A stretch of DNA of 64,000 nt, from NCBI RefSeq assembly GCF_014696625.1, contig NZ_JACJQL010000001.1, positions 186,001 to 250,000 on the forward strand, in the 5' to 3' direction. The translations under genes were made by a program, and so were the position numbers. Positions 18,529-28,352 of this stretch are shown piece by piece. The notes beneath the pieces were generated by a model. The model saw nothing but the letters and a program-made list of their open reading frames with translations, had not been told where the DNA came from and did not search any database. Source of the DNA: Nostoc parmelioides FACHB-3921. Lineage in GTDB: Bacteria > Cyanobacteriota > Cyanobacteriia > Cyanobacteriales > Nostocaceae. The first letter of the stretch is position 1; each line of letters opens with the position of its first letter.

Positions 18529-19794
18529 TTACTCAAGAACAAAATTTATTTCTATTAAAGAGCAGTCATCATTGAATATTTGACTGCCAGTGGTAGTTTT
18601 TATGGCTGCTAAAATATCACTTAACCTTTCTTTGCATGGTTGATTGCACATAGCTATTAGATTAATAAAGCTGTCAAAACTCCACATATTACCATCGGAT
18701 TTTTCCACTTCATAAACTCCATCACTAAATACATAGAGTTTACTACCGCTTTGGATATTACAGATAGCATTGTAATATTTTGCTTCTGTAAATGCTCCAA
18801 TTGGGAGACTGCGAGTAGCTAATTTTTGGATATCTAATTGAGAGTCAGTGGAAGGAGAAAGTAGTAAAGCCGGAGGATGACCGGCGCTAGCATAAGTTAA
18901 CTGCTGAGAACTCCGCTTAAAAACCCCATACCACATCGTAAAATATTGACAATTTTGCTGATCCATTTGAAAGAAAAGATTTAAGTCTTGGAGAACTTGC
19001 GCGGGATTATACAGATCAGCTTGAGGAAGAGAACGCGATCGCAGTAGATTATGTATGGAAATTGATGGTAATGCTGCTGCCAATCCATGTCCAGAAACAT
19101 CCAGCAGGTAGATAACTAAATGATCATCATCAAGCCAGTAGTAATCAAAACAATCACCACCTAATTGACTAGAGGGCAAAAATTGAGAATTGATGTTGAT
19201 TAATCCCGATAAAGGTTGGGGAAGAATAGATTTGACATAATCAGCCGCCTCATTCAACTCTGTTTCTAAAAGCTGTTTTTGGAGTTGTAAATCTTGTGCT
19301 AATCTTTGCAGTTCTTGATTTGTCTGATATAGCCTCAAGCCAGAGCGTACACGGGCTTTGAGTTCATTTACGTCAATTGGTTTGCTTAAAAAATCATCTG
19401 CCCCCGTATCTAAGCCTTCCACTCGGTCTTCTACGGCTCGCCGTGAGGTTAATAGAATAAAAAAAGTTGCAGATAGGGTTGGCTCTGATTTAATTTTGCG
19501 GCATACTTCTAAACCATCCATTTCATCCATTTGCCAATCACAAATTATCAGTGCTGGATGGTGTTTATCGGCTTGCTCGATTCCTTGTAAACCATTGGTG
19601 GCGAGAATGACTTCATAGCCTTGTTCTTGCAATGCCTGTTTGAGAATTAATTGGATGATGCGATCATCATCAATTACTAAGATTTTGACTTTCGTGGGTG
19701 GGGATGAAGGTTGGGGGGCTGGGTAAGGTGGCGACCATTCTGAGGATGAGGGGTAATTCAGATTGGGGAGTGAGGAAAATGTATTTTCTTTCAT
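18529..19794 (-). CDS. Receiver-PP2C (RsbU/SpoIIE-type) protein phosphatase
   Basis: A 421-residue response regulator with a phosphatase output. After a Pro/Ser-rich start, the receiver spans about 35-155 (IDDD, Asp86 in CDWQMDEMDG, Lys in FLSKPID), a coiled coil follows (155-190), and residues ~205-420 are a SpoIIE-type PP2C domain with metal-binding GGDCFDY, DVSGHG, SDGVYE and DDCSL motifs. Such proteins dephosphorylate STAS antagonists (RsbV, SpoIIAA). It lies 38 bases downstream of the H-NOX-associated hybrid kinase on the same strand, implying a phosphorelay output. STAS candidates are encoded at 10075 and 11709. That wiring is inferred. Confidence 0.9.
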   Translation of the reverse strand: MKENTFSSLPNLNYPSSSEWSPPYPAPQPSSPPTKVKILVIDDDRIIQLILKQALQEQGYEVILATNGLQGIEQADKHHPALIICDWQMDEMDGLEVCRKIKSEPTLSATFFILLTSRRAVEDRVEGLDTGADDFLSKPIDVNELKARVRSGLRLYQTNQELQRLAQDLQLQKQLLETELNEAADYVKSILPQPLSGLININSQFLPSSQLGGDCFDYYWLDDDHLVIYLLDVSGHGLAAALPSISIHNLLRSRSLPQADLYNPAQVLQDLNLFFQMDQQNCQYFTMWYGVFKRSSQQLTYASAGHPPALLLSPSTDSQLDIQKLATRSLPIGAFTEAKYYNAICNIQSGSKLYVFSDGVYEVEKSDGNMWSFDSFINLIAMCNQPCKERLSDILAAIKTTTGSQIFNDDCSLIEINFVLE

Positions 19795-19832
19795 ATTTTT
19801 TAATTGGAGCTATGAGGAAAATGCTGTTTGTT

Positions 19833-22800
19833 TTAATGAATCAGGGTTTTAAGTGCTGCTACAACATTTTGATATTCGTTGTTGAGTTGATTAACCAAAG
19901 CAGTAAGTTGATCCATTGATTGTTCCTTGGCTTCATCCTCCACGGTTTCACAGATTTTTCCCAGGTTAATAGCTCCAATACTCACACTAGGCGATCGCAA
20001 AGCGTGAGCTATTCTGGCTAACTGTGAACGGTCTGCCGACGTTGCTGCATCTTGAATTGCTTGAATTTTGGCTGGGGTATCTTCTAGGTAAAGTTGGATT
20101 AACTCAGTGATGATGCTGCCGCCTCCATCCTCATCTGCTTCGTCGCTACCACCTAAATTTCGCAGGTATTCCAAAGTCTGTTGGTCAATTACCTCTTCTA
20201 TTTTGAGTTGTGGGGTGGGTGCAGATGGCGCAGATATAGACACCGATACTGGAGACTCTGATGCTGCTTGACGCTGACTACCGAACTTTTTCAAAACTGT
20301 GGTGATATCTTCTAGGCTGATCGGCTTACTTATGTAGTCATCCATACCTGCTGCCAAGCACTGCTGACGATCTTCTGGGCGGGCATGGGCAGTCATGGCA
20401 ATGATCCAAGGTTGAAGAGTAGGGGAAAATTCCTGGCGAATCTTTTGGGTGGTTTCCCAGCCATCCATTTCCGGCATCTGAATATCCATAAACACAACAT
20501 CATAGAGTTGTCTTTGTAGCGCTTCCAGAGCTTCTAAGCCATTGTTAGCGACATCGGTACGATATCCCAATAGATGCAGCATATTCGTTGCAATTTTCTG
20601 ATTCACCAACACGTCTTCAACCAGGAGAATTTTGAGCGGCAAATTTTCCGCCAGATGGGTATCAATAGCTGGCAGATTCGGTTTAGGTAAGCGGGAGTAA
20701 GAGGGGATTATGCCTTGAGGGGTGGACTTGCTCAACCACTTACCCCGTACAATTTGCAAGAGTGTATTGTGTAACTGGTAATGGCGCAAGGGTTTATGTA
20801 GAAAGGCAGTAAATTCCGATGCTACTTGCTTCACTTCTAAAGTTTGTTTGCCTTTAGCACTCAGCATCACCAGGGGTAAATTCTGATGCTGGGGAATGGC
20901 ACGGATTTTTTTACTGAGATGAAGGCCGTTGATCTCTGGGCTATCAACATCCAACACAGCTAGAGCCAGAGAGGTATGTTGCCATAGACAATGTAGCGCC
21001 GTCGTGTTGGAATCTACAGCCTGGACATCTAATCCTAAGGACTGGAGTTGCCAGGTTAAGCATTTTCTCAAGTTGGCGTTACCGACTGCTAGCAGTAATC
21101 GTTTGCCAACCAATTCTGGATCGACGTTGACGGAACTATTGATGGCAGAGGAATTGACTTGTAAGGTAACAGTGAAATAGAAAGTAGAGCCTTGATGCGG
21201 TTGACTTTCTACCCACATTTTGCCGCCCATGATTTCACTCAGACGTTTACTGATTGCCAGTCCCAGGCCTGTACCGCCATAGCGTCTAGTCATAGAGGCA
21301 TCGACTTGACTAAAAGGTTTGAATAATCGATGTAGGCGATCGCGTTCTATGCCAATACCCGTATCTTGGACTGCAAATTGAAATTCGTAGCGAGTAGGGT
21401 CTGTCTGTTTATAAATCTTCTGTTTTGCCCCAATAGTGATACATATTTCGCCAATTTTGGTAAACTTGACCGCATTACTGACCAAATTCCACAGAATTTG
21501 CCTGATACGAGTAATGTCACCCACAACTAAAGTGGGTGTGTTTGGTTCTAATTGGTACATGAGTTCGATGCCTTTTGAGGCTGCTTGAGGAGCCAGTAAA
21601 TCTAAGGCTTCTTCCACACAAAGGCGCAAATCAAAAGGTTGTTCTTCTAGCTCTAATTTGCCAGACTCAATTTTAGAAAAGTCGAGGATGTCATTAATGA
21701 TTGTTAATAATGTGTGACTGCTGTTGCGAATAGTTTCTACATAGTCGAATTGCTCAGGTTTGAGGGTAGTATCTAGGAGCAGTCCGCTCATACCAATGAT
21801 GGCATTCATCGGAGTACGAATTTCATGGCTCATGGTGGCCAGGAAATTACTCTTAGCCATATTTGCCGTCTCTGCTACTTGTTTAGCAACGTTCAATTCT
21901 TCATTTTGCAGCGCTAATAATTGGGCTTGCCTAGTTTCCTGAGCCAATAACTTGGATTGGGTGAGGGCAATACCCATTTGATCCGCCAGATGTTTGAGGA
22001 GATCCAATTCTAATTCCGTCCATTGCCTGGGGCGATCGCACTGATGGACAATTAATAATCCCCACAAATTGCGTCGCACTCGAATTGGTACAACCAAATT
22101 AGCTTTGACCTGGAACTGTTGCAAGAATTCCACATGGCAAGGTTTCAAACCAGCTTGATACACATCGGCAATGGCAGTAATGCGTCCATCGCGGTACATA
22201 AGAAGGTATCCATCTTTGAGGCAAGGATCATAAATATCTTGGTCTAAAGTAACTGACCATCCAGGTATTACCGCCTCTTGAACCACTTTGCCAGAACCAT
22301 CAGAATTGATTTGGAAAATCAGGGCGCGGTCAACTTGTAAAATTCGCTGAACTTCTGTGACTGTTGTCTGGAGAATTTTTTCCCATTGTAAGGACTGGCG
22401 GATTTCCTCTGTGATTTGTTTCAGCAGTAAAGTGTGTTGATATTGCTGCTGTAAGTTTTGTTCTGCCTGTTTCCGTTGGGTAATGTCTAAATGAGTTCCC
22501 ACCATTCTCATAGCTCTACCTTGGGAATCCCGACTCACTAATTTACCCCGGTCGAGAATCCATTTCCATTCTCCAGATTTAGCAAGTAAACGTATCTCTA
22601 CTTCATAGACAGGAGTATCACCTTTGAGGTGGGATATCAACCGTTGCTGCATCAAGGGGATATCATCTGGATGGATCAACTTATCTCTGAATTTAATATC
22701 GTTGGCGATTTCCATAGGAGTGTAACCCAGCATGGTGAACCAACGCGCGCTACGATAAACTTCTCCGGTAACTAGATTCCAGTCCCATAGACCCTCTTCT

Positions 22801-23729
22801 ACAGCATCTACAGCCAGCTTTAATCGTTCCTCACTTAACCTCAAAGCAACTTCTGATTTTTTGTATTGGGTAATGTCACGATATTTCCACAGATGACCAT
22901 AAAGTTTATGGTCAACCACAATCGGTATATAGTTTTGCTCTAAGGTGCGTCCGTCTTGAAGTTCCCATTCTTGATGGAGAAACATTTTGCCTTGACGCAT
23001 GATCTCATCTGTGGTGCAAATAAATCTCTCTGGTTCAGTGAATAGATGTTTACTAGCTTCCACAGCTTGCTGACAATCCATACCTTGCAAAGCTTGGGGA
23101 GGTACAGGAATGCGAAAGTAATCACAAAATTCTTGATTGACTAGAACAATATGCCGGGTCGCGTCTTCCAAGAGAATACCAGACTGTAAACTCTCAATTA
23201 GTGTCCTCAGTCGTAAGGCTGTTGTTTGTAATTCAGCCTTTTGGTCTTTGAGTTTTGTAGTCAGTTTTTGAGCATCAGCAAGGGCAGAATTTTTAGCCTG
23301 TAACAGAAACAGATAATCAGAAACAGAGTCATGTAGGGGAAAATCATTGATCTTCAATCCCAGATTTTTTAAATCAGCGATATCAGTAATCCAAGGAGAA
23401 CCAAGAAATAGCAGATGATCATGGGACTCCAAATTTAACATCTGTCCCTTTAGTTGTATTTCCTGATAGTGGGCTTGTAGAATGAAAAGCGATCGCGTTT
23501 GTTGGCAAATCCCTTCAAAGCTAGTGAGGCATTTGGGGCGACTGATTTGAAAATGCTCTCCCAAATAACTCTCAAGAAGCACCATAGGCTCCAAAATACG
23601 CTGAATTACCTCACCCGCCTGAACAATCTTTAATTCTCGATTTATAACCAGATGGAAGGGGAACAAAGCAGCAAATTGTTCGGGAGAAAGACCAAATTTT
23701 TTGGAGCTACTATCCCTATCAGTCGTCAT
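19833..23729 (-). CDS. HNOBA-PAS-PAS-GAF hybrid histidine kinase (H-NOX partner)
   Basis: A 1298-residue hybrid kinase starting at ATG 23729, overlapping the H-NOX gene by 11 bases. Domains: HNOBA (about 15-165, [20 protein letters not shown] at the start); coiled coil; PAS (about 180-305); PAS/PAC (about 310-430); GAF (about 445-600) with DPCL and PCHVEF (Cys531-His532) motifs resembling bilin-binding cyanobacteriochromes; HisKA with His635 in [10 protein letters not shown]; HATPase with GTGLGLA; a degenerate receiver (Asp927 present, N-terminal acidic pair absent); a canonical receiver (Asp1082 in [10 protein letters not shown]); HPt with His1242 in AHALRS. HNOBA domains dock H-NOX proteins, so nitric oxide or redox input from the upstream gene is expected. 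Output is probably the PP2C regulator downstream. Confidence 0.92.
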   Translation of the reverse strand: MTTDRDSSSKKFGLSPEQFAALFPFHLVINRELKIVQAGEVIQRILEPMVLLESYLGEHFQISRPKCLTSFEGICQQTRSLFILQAHYQEIQLKGQMLNLESHDHLLFLGSPWITDIADLKNLGLKINDFPLHDSVSDYLFLLQAKNSALADAQKLTTKLKDQKAELQTTALRLRTLIESLQSGILLEDATRHIVLVNQEFCDYFRIPVPPQALQGMDCQQAVEASKHLFTEPERFICTTDEIMRQGKMFLHQEWELQDGRTLEQNYIPIVVDHKLYGHLWKYRDITQYKKSEVALRLSEERLKLAVDAVEEGLWDWNLVTGEVYRSARWFTMLGYTPMEIANDIKFRDKLIHPDDIPLMQQRLISHLKGDTPVYEVEIRLLAKSGEWKWILDRGKLVSRDSQGRAMRMVGTHLDITQRKQAEQNLQQQYQHTLLLKQITEEIRQSLQWEKILQTTVTEVQRILQVDRALIFQINSDGSGKVVQEAVIPGWSVTLDQDIYDPCLKDGYLLMYRDGRITAIADVYQAGLKPCHVEFLQQFQVKANLVVPIRVRRNLWGLLIVHQCDRPRQWTELELDLLKHLADQMGIALTQSKLLAQETRQAQLLALQNEELNVAKQVAETANMAKSNFLATMSHEIRTPMNAIIGMSGLLLDTTLKPEQFDYVETIRNSSHTLLTIINDILDFSKIESGKLELEEQPFDLRLCVEEALDLLAPQAASKGIELMYQLEPNTPTLVVGDITRIRQILWNLVSNAVKFTKIGEICITIGAKQKIYKQTDPTRYEFQFAVQDTGIGIERDRLHRLFKPFSQVDASMTRRYGGTGLGLAISKRLSEIMGGKMWVESQPHQGSTFYFTVTLQVNSSAINSSVNVDPELVGKRLLLAVGNANLRKCLTWQLQSLGLDVQAVDSNTTALHCLWQHTSLALAVLDVDSPEINGLHLSKKIRAIPQHQNLPLVMLSAKGKQTLEVKQVASEFTAFLHKPLRHYQLHNTLLQIVRGKWLSKSTPQGIIPSYSRLPKPNLPAIDTHLAENLPLKILLVEDVLVNQKIATNMLHLLGYRTDVANNGLEALEALQRQLYDVVFMDIQMPEMDGWETTQKIRQEFSPTLQPWIIAMTAHARPEDRQQCLAAGMDDYISKPISLEDITTVLKKFGSQRQAASESPVSVSISAPSAPTPQLKIEEVIDQQTLEYLRNLGGSDEADEDGGGSIITELIQLYLEDTPAKIQAIQDAATSADRSQLARIAHALRSPSVSIGAINLGKICETVEDEAKEQSMDQLTALVNQLNNEYQNVVAALKTLIH

Positions 23730-24288
23730 AGCAATTCGAGTCTTCGTATTTAATAGAGAAGATATCGTGATCCTCACCAGTCTCACGAAAAGCGCTTTGA
23801 GTAACGTCAACCTTTGTCTGAAAGCGTTTTCCTAATCCGTGGAGTAAACCAATCACCATTGGAGCTAAACCACAGCGAGTTGATTGGTAGTGGAGTTCCA
23901 TCGACTTATTACTGGTGTGTTGACACTCAAAAGCGGGGGGACGAAGCTGAGGAAAACTTAAGCCTACTCTGGCATGAAGGTTATCAAGGTTTTCCATAAA
24001 CTCTGGTAAGGAGTCTCCCGCACTAGCTAAAAGTTCTCCATAGCCTTCTTCAGATGTATATGTCACCCAGTATTCCCCAAAGGCTATCAACAGTTCCTCG
24101 GCAGGCTTACCCAATACTTCACTAGCGGCACCAACCAAACGATAAGTTACATCGTCACTATAAGCTTCCATCCCCACGAAAAAGTCAATATCTTCCAGTC
24201 CGGCTTTTTGCTTGATGGTTTCCCATGTATCTTCGCCGTGATACTTGCTAATCATGTCTTGAATTGCTTTGTTCACTAAACCATACAT
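23719..24288 (-). CDS. H-NOX heme nitric-oxide sensor protein
   Basis: A 189-residue, single-domain H-NOX. Heme-binding landmarks are all visible: proximal His105 in NLHARVG, and the propionate-binding YQSTR motif (Tyr134, Ser136, Arg138). Trp74 in the distal pocket matches what is known for the structurally studied Nostoc H-NOX, and no distal Tyr of the O2-binding type is evident, so NO/CO rather than O2 ligation is expected. A Shine-Dalgarno (AGGAG) precedes the ATG. The gene is first in an apparent operon with the HNOBA hybrid kinase (11-base overlap) and a receiver-PP2C gene. Cytoplasmic soluble sensor. Confidence 0.95.
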   Translation of the reverse strand: MYGLVNKAIQDMISKYHGEDTWETIKQKAGLEDIDFFVGMEAYSDDVTYRLVGAASEVLGKPAEELLIAFGEYWVTYTSEEGYGELLASAGDSLPEFMENLDNLHARVGLSFPQLRPPAFECQHTSNKSMELHYQSTRCGLAPMVIGLLHGLGKRFQTKVDVTQSAFRETGEDHDIFSIKYEDSNCYDD

Positions 24289-24778
24289 TGCCTTAACTCC
24301 TTGTTCTGAACACTAGTGAAATTACCGAAACAATTTTCGATTGTCGGAAGGAACTCATTATAAGTGCAGATGAGCATTAATAATGCACAATACTTATCGG
24401 TTGAGGTTTTTGATTTTTTAAAGTCTATTTTTAAGCCCTGTTCATTTTTGAGTAACTGGTATTAAATAAATCCAATATTAAATTTTTGTTTGCAATCCAA
24501 ATGTAATATATATTACTGTTTGTTTGGCGACTATCAGGAGGAAAAGTCATAAGTGGTTAGACAAAATTAAGTTGATGCGTCGATACAGGTAACGGAGGAT
24601 CGTTAGTATTTTTTGTTGCGTTTTTTCGTTACCATAAGTAGGTCGGCGTAAATAATGATTGTTGGCATAAGGCAGGGAGCAGGGAGAGAAAGATTTTCAG
24701 CCTTCTTTACTTTCATTTACGCAGTTTGGCTTTATTGCACTGACTTACTTACAAATAGACTAGGGATTTTGCCCAAAT
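24289..24778. promoter_or_regulatory. Divergent intergenic region, H-NOX operon / aldo-keto reductase
   Basis: About 490 AT-rich bases carry no ORF. A near-perfect palindrome GCATTAATAATGC (24374-24386) lies about 86 bases upstream of the H-NOX start within a larger GTGCA/TGCAC frame and could be an operator. Near 24665 there is a GCAGGGAGCAGGGA repeat. No promoter hexamers could be assigned with confidence. Confidence 0.4.
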
Positions 24779-25744
24779 ATGACAGCGAAACAGACACGGC
24801 GTAACTTTCTCATGACCAGTGCTGCTGTTACCGGGAGTGTTGTGATGACGACTGTTTTACAACAAAATTCCACTCCTACTGCTGCACCACCAGTAATGAT
24901 GCCAGAACGCATCTTAGGGCGCACAGATGTGAAATTACCTATTTTTGGGTTGGGAGGTGCGGGACAAACTCCATTATCTTGGGAAGGCAAGCAGTCTGAA
25001 GCTGAAGCAATTATTCACAAAGCCTTAGAATTGGGTATTCGCTATTTTGATACGGCTGCAAGTTATGGGCCGAGTGAAGATTATCTTGGTAAAGTTCTAC
25101 CACCCCATCGTGGGAAGATATTTCTAGCTAGTAAGACTGCATACAGAGATCGGGATGGTGCATGGCGAGAATTAGAGCGATCGCTCAAACGCCTAAATAC
25201 AGATTACCTCGATTTGTGGCAGTTACATCACGTTTCTTTTGCAGCAGAACTCAACACAATATTTAGTCCCTCTGGTGCCATTAAAGCTTTAGAAGAAGCC
25301 ATCAGCCAAAATTTAGTTCGTTTCGCAGGTATTACCGGACATCGTGACCCAGAAGTAATTACCGAAGGGTTACGCCGCTATCCTTTTCATACGACATTAA
25401 TACCAGTTAACGCCGCCGATAGACATCACCCCCGTCCATTTATCCCCGTAGTTTTACCAGTAGCGCAAGCCAACAATGTGGGTGTGGTAGCAATGAAAGT
25501 TCCAGCCTACGGACGTTTGTTTCAGCCTGGTGGATTGACGGGTATGGAACAAGCAATGGGATATAGTTTGTCTCAGCCAGGGGTTCATAGTTGCGTGATT
25601 GCGGCGGAAACTGTCAAGCAATTAGAAAGTAATGTGCAAGTAGCCCGCGCTTTTCAGCCTCTAGGCGAGAAAGAATTAGCAGTGATCGCTCAACGTACTG
25701 CTAGTATTTGGGAAGATAGTACATTTTTCCGTAGTTGGAGTTAG
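24779..25744 (+). CDS. Aldo/keto reductase with Tat-type signal peptide
   Basis: A 321-residue aldo/keto reductase. The tetrad is present: Asp91 and Tyr96 (YFDTAASYG), Lys119 (ASKT), His150 (LWQLHH). Residues 5-12 read QTRRNFLM, a twin-arginine motif followed by a hydrophobic, Ala/Val/Thr-rich stretch to about residue 28, which predicts export by Tat or at least membrane targeting. An NAD(P)H-dependent enzyme outside the cytoplasm is unusual, but many Tat-type aldo/keto reductases exist. Substrate unknown. It is divergent from the H-NOX operon and convergent with the methyltransferase. Confidence 0.87.
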   Translation: MTAKQTRRNFLMTSAAVTGSVVMTTVLQQNSTPTAAPPVMMPERILGRTDVKLPIFGLGGAGQTPLSWEGKQSEAEAIIHKALELGIRYFDTAASYGPSEDYLGKVLPPHRGKIFLASKTAYRDRDGAWRELERSLKRLNTDYLDLWQLHHVSFAAELNTIFSPSGAIKALEEAISQNLVRFAGITGHRDPEVITEGLRRYPFHTTLIPVNAADRHHPRPFIPVVLPVAQANNVGVVAMKVPAYGRLFQPGGLTGMEQAMGYSLSQPGVHSCVIAAETVKQLESNVQVARAFQPLGEKELAVIAQRTASIWEDSTFFRSWS

Positions 25745-25771
25745 TGTTGAAGAAGTCAAGTCGCTTCGCTC

Positions 25772-25832
25772 CAATTCAAAATTCAAAATTCAAAATACCC
25801 TACGGGAAGGCAAGCCTACAAAATTCAAAATT
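25772..25832. repeat. AATTCAAA repeat with inserted ACCCTACGGG segment
   Basis: Tandem ATTCAAA units flank a core containing ACCCTACGGGAAGGCAAGCC. The same arrangement recurs at 36718-36790. It is a dispersed Nostoc-type intergenic repeat; no coding content. Confidence 0.7.
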
Positions 25833-25835
25833 AAA

Positions 25836-25916
25836 GACGGTTGACCGTTAACAGTCAGCAGTCAACCGTCAACAGCCTTCACGATGGATTATGCAACTTA
25901 AAAGCAGAATAGCTTA
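25836..25916 (+). repeat. Hairpin plus 37-base conserved tail, half copy of a MITE-like element
   Basis: A hairpin with perfect 10-base arms (GACGGTTGAC at 25836-25845, GTCAACCGTC at 25861-25870) precedes a 37-base segment at 25880-25916 ending CTTAAAAGCAGAATAGCTTA. That segment recurs at 36094-36130 and inverted at 44604-44640 with one mismatch. The left end seen in the other copies (TAAGCT...) is missing here. Confidence 0.7.
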
Positions 25917-25924
25917 TCTTTCCC

Positions 25925-27220
25925 CTACACCCCTTTCAAACTAGAATAGTGCTGTGCAGCTTGAGAAATGTTGAATTGCAGTAGCTTTTCTGTTCCTAGT
26001 TCGTGGCAAATATCGGGTTTCACAGGTGATATATTCAATCTGCGAATAATCTCCCTGGCGACTGCTTTTGCTAGTAATGGCGGTACAGAGTTACCGACTT
26101 GACGAAAACCATGCCATTTGGTGATGTGAAATCTAAACCAGTCTGGGTAAGAATGCAATCGTGCGGCTTCTCTGACTGTTATACATCGGGGTGTGAATGG
26201 ATGAATTGGTCTAGGAGAGGTGAAAGAACCTTTAAATTTATCTGTTCCTGCTCTTAATGTATTGCAGACACCAGATGGATGCAGTTTATGGAATCGGCTG
26301 ATGGGTTCTCTTTCACCTGGGATTGTAGCTGCAAAGCGTTCGATGGTTGCTTGTGAATGCTTGGTTCTGAGGCTGGAAGAAAGAAGACGAGAATCAAATA
26401 GGCGATCGCATGAATAATCATCTGCTAAAGTACTAATACCACGAAGTACGGCCGCGTAATTACTTGGTTTGCCATACTCGGCAATTATCCAGTCTCTTGT
26501 TAACAATTCCGGGTATTGTTCTACCTCCGGTAAATCGCCAATAGCCTCCCAAACAGTGGGACAAAGTGGTAGACGAGATAAATTTTTGGCTTTCAACTTA
26601 CTTGATTTCGCTGGTTTGGTGATTGGTTTGGGGTATTTGGGTAACTTGACATCTTCCCTTGCACCAATGAGAAATAATCTTTCCCGCGCTTGCGGTACTC
26701 CATAATGAGCTGCATTGAGAACTTGATAATTCTCTTCCACCTGATAACCGTGAGTTTTAAACTCATGAATCAAGGCTTGGAGGATTTGTTTGTGTTCACC
26801 AAAAGTTATCCCCCGCACATTTTCCATAACAAAAAATTTCGGTTGTAACTCCAGTACTAACCGATAAAAGTGAAATACTAAGGAGTTCCGGGGGTCATCA
26901 AAAACCCGTTTACCCATGAGGGAAAAACCTTGACAGGGACTACCGCAAATAATTACATCTATTTCTTGGTTATTGATTTTGGAGCGATCGCGTATCTCTT
27001 TGCCTGTCGTCTCCTCTACACTTTTGCACAAAACTGAGCAAAAAGGAAAGTTATACTCATGTACTGCACAGTGAATGGGGTCAATTTCCACCGCCGCCAA
27101 CACATCAAAACCAGCCTGTTCAAAACCAAGACTCATTCCTCCTGCACCTGCAAACAAATCTACAGCGATGGGTCGTCGTCGCTTAGAGTTGCGTTTTAAT
27201 TCCTGGGTGCTGGAACTCAT
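25925..27220 (-). CDS. DNA (cytosine-5) methyltransferase, solitary
   Basis: A 431-residue C5-cytosine methyltransferase with motifs in canonical order: I (DLFAGAGGMSLGFEQAGF), IV (GSPCQGFS, catalytic Cys96), VI (ENVRG, 133-137), VIII (QARER, 177-181), then a target-recognition region (about 215-330) and motifs IX-X (ITVREAARLHSYPDWF, GFRQVGNSVPPLLAKAVA). No restriction endonuclease of a standard type lies next to it. Anabaena is known to have several solitary methyltransferases, including one acting on CGATCG, the core of HIP1; this gene could be one of those, but specificity cannot be read. Its 3' end lies within a CCCCTACACCCC repeat. Confidence 0.92.
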   Translation of the reverse strand: MSSSTQELKRNSKRRRPIAVDLFAGAGGMSLGFEQAGFDVLAAVEIDPIHCAVHEYNFPFCSVLCKSVEETTGKEIRDRSKINNQEIDVIICGSPCQGFSLMGKRVFDDPRNSLVFHFYRLVLELQPKFFVMENVRGITFGEHKQILQALIHEFKTHGYQVEENYQVLNAAHYGVPQARERLFLIGAREDVKLPKYPKPITKPAKSSKLKAKNLSRLPLCPTVWEAIGDLPEVEQYPELLTRDWIIAEYGKPSNYAAVLRGISTLADDYSCDRLFDSRLLSSSLRTKHSQATIERFAATIPGEREPISRFHKLHPSGVCNTLRAGTDKFKGSFTSPRPIHPFTPRCITVREAARLHSYPDWFRFHITKWHGFRQVGNSVPPLLAKAVAREIIRRLNISPVKPDICHELGTEKLLQFNISQAAQHYSSLKGV

Positions 27221-27457
27221 TGATGATGCAGACGTTGACCAATGAACAGTAAGAAAAATTGTTGAACCAGCGATTAATTAAAGTATTCTTAGGAAAATTA
27301 AAATTAGTATATTCTATAACAAGATGAATATGTAAATCATCATGGTTTATCTGTAATTGTTGTGACTCAGTGCTTTCGACTCAAGATTTCAGGACTGTTT
27401 TGGTGATTCAAGAAGAATTAGCATAGTATTATTGCGATCGCTATCTTAATTATCTCT

Positions 27458-28042
27458 ATGGTTATCAGTCCTTTGACATTAAACCTAGACACCGTTCACC
27501 TCACAGACGAACAGTTCTATCAACTATGTCAAAATAACAGTGAATGGAAGTTTGAACGCACTGCTACTGGAGAATTGATTATTATGCCCCCCGTTGGCGG
27601 TGAAAGTGGTAATCGAGAAGCCGATTTAATTATTGATTTGGGTATCTGGAATCGTCAAACGGGACTCGGTTATACGTTCAGTTCTTCTACCATATTTAAA
27701 TTACCCAATGGCGCAGACCGTTCTCCTGATGCAGCGTGGATTAGTCGGGAACGCTGGGAAAGCCTGACTCCCGAACAAAGACGTAAATTTCCCCCCATTG
27801 CACCAGATTTTGTCATTGAGTTAAGGTCAGCAACAGACGACTTGGAAAAGCTACGTCAGAAAATGCGGGAATATATAGATGCAGGTGTGCAGTTAGGATG
27901 GTTAATTAACCCCCAACAGCAGCAAGTAGAAATATATCGTCAAAGCCAAGATGTAGAAGTGCAGAATCTACCCACAGAATTATCGGGTGAAAATATATTG
28001 CCTGGATTTAAGTTGAGTCTACCTAGTTATGGCAATTTGTAA
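27458..28042 (+). CDS. Uma2 family (DUF820) PD-(D/E)XK nuclease-like protein
   Basis: A 194-residue Uma2/DUF820 protein: WKFERTATGELIIMPPVGGE near residues 31-50, then RSPDAAWISRERW (Asp of the nuclease core) and FVIELRSATD (Glu-X-Arg/Lys equivalent of EXK). These proteins are hugely amplified in cyanobacteria; nuclease activity and biology remain largely unproven. It is divergent from the methyltransferase gene by 237 bases, but the family is so common that this does not make a restriction-modification pair. Confidence 0.85.
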   Translation: MVISPLTLNLDTVHLTDEQFYQLCQNNSEWKFERTATGELIIMPPVGGESGNREADLIIDLGIWNRQTGLGYTFSSSTIFKLPNGADRSPDAAWISRERWESLTPEQRRKFPPIAPDFVIELRSATDDLEKLRQKMREYIDAGVQLGWLINPQQQQVEIYRQSQDVEVQNLPTELSGENILPGFKLSLPSYGNL

Positions 28043-28097
28043 TGGACTGTATCTAGTTGACATTTCAAAAATCCAGTATGAATACCAGACTAACTTT

Positions 28098-28250
28098 CTA
28101 GTTTTTTTGTAACCACTCATCCAAACGAGACATTTCTACTGCACGGTTGAGTAACAATCCATTCACTCGGTTTGAGCCAGAATGGAGAGCTAAGACATAA
28201 TACTTGCCACCAATATTACCAATAATTGCACCCAAAAATAGTGAAACAGG
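28098..28250 (-). pseudogene. Short open fragment, probable C-terminal gene remnant
   Basis: On the minus strand about 50 codons are open from 28250 to a TAG at 28098, giving a small-residue-rich hydrophobic stretch (LFLGAIIGNIGGKYYVLALH) then RAVEMSRLDEWLQKN. There is no start codon; an in-frame TAA lies just upstream, and an ATG frame enters out of phase. It looks like the end of a broken gene of unknown family. It could also be chance. Confidence 0.3.
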
Positions 28251-28352
28251 TTATACAAACCATTGACCTTTTTTGAATTTTGAATTTGGAGCGTTACGCC
28301 TGCGCTATTAACGCGCAACATCTTGTAGAGAAGCGACTTGAGCCAGCACGCT

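Noticed and set aside
25925..28042. Methyltransferase and Uma2 protein as a restriction-modification pair
   Set aside because: Uma2 proteins are present in very many copies in these genomes, and the genes are divergent; adjacency alone is not evidence.
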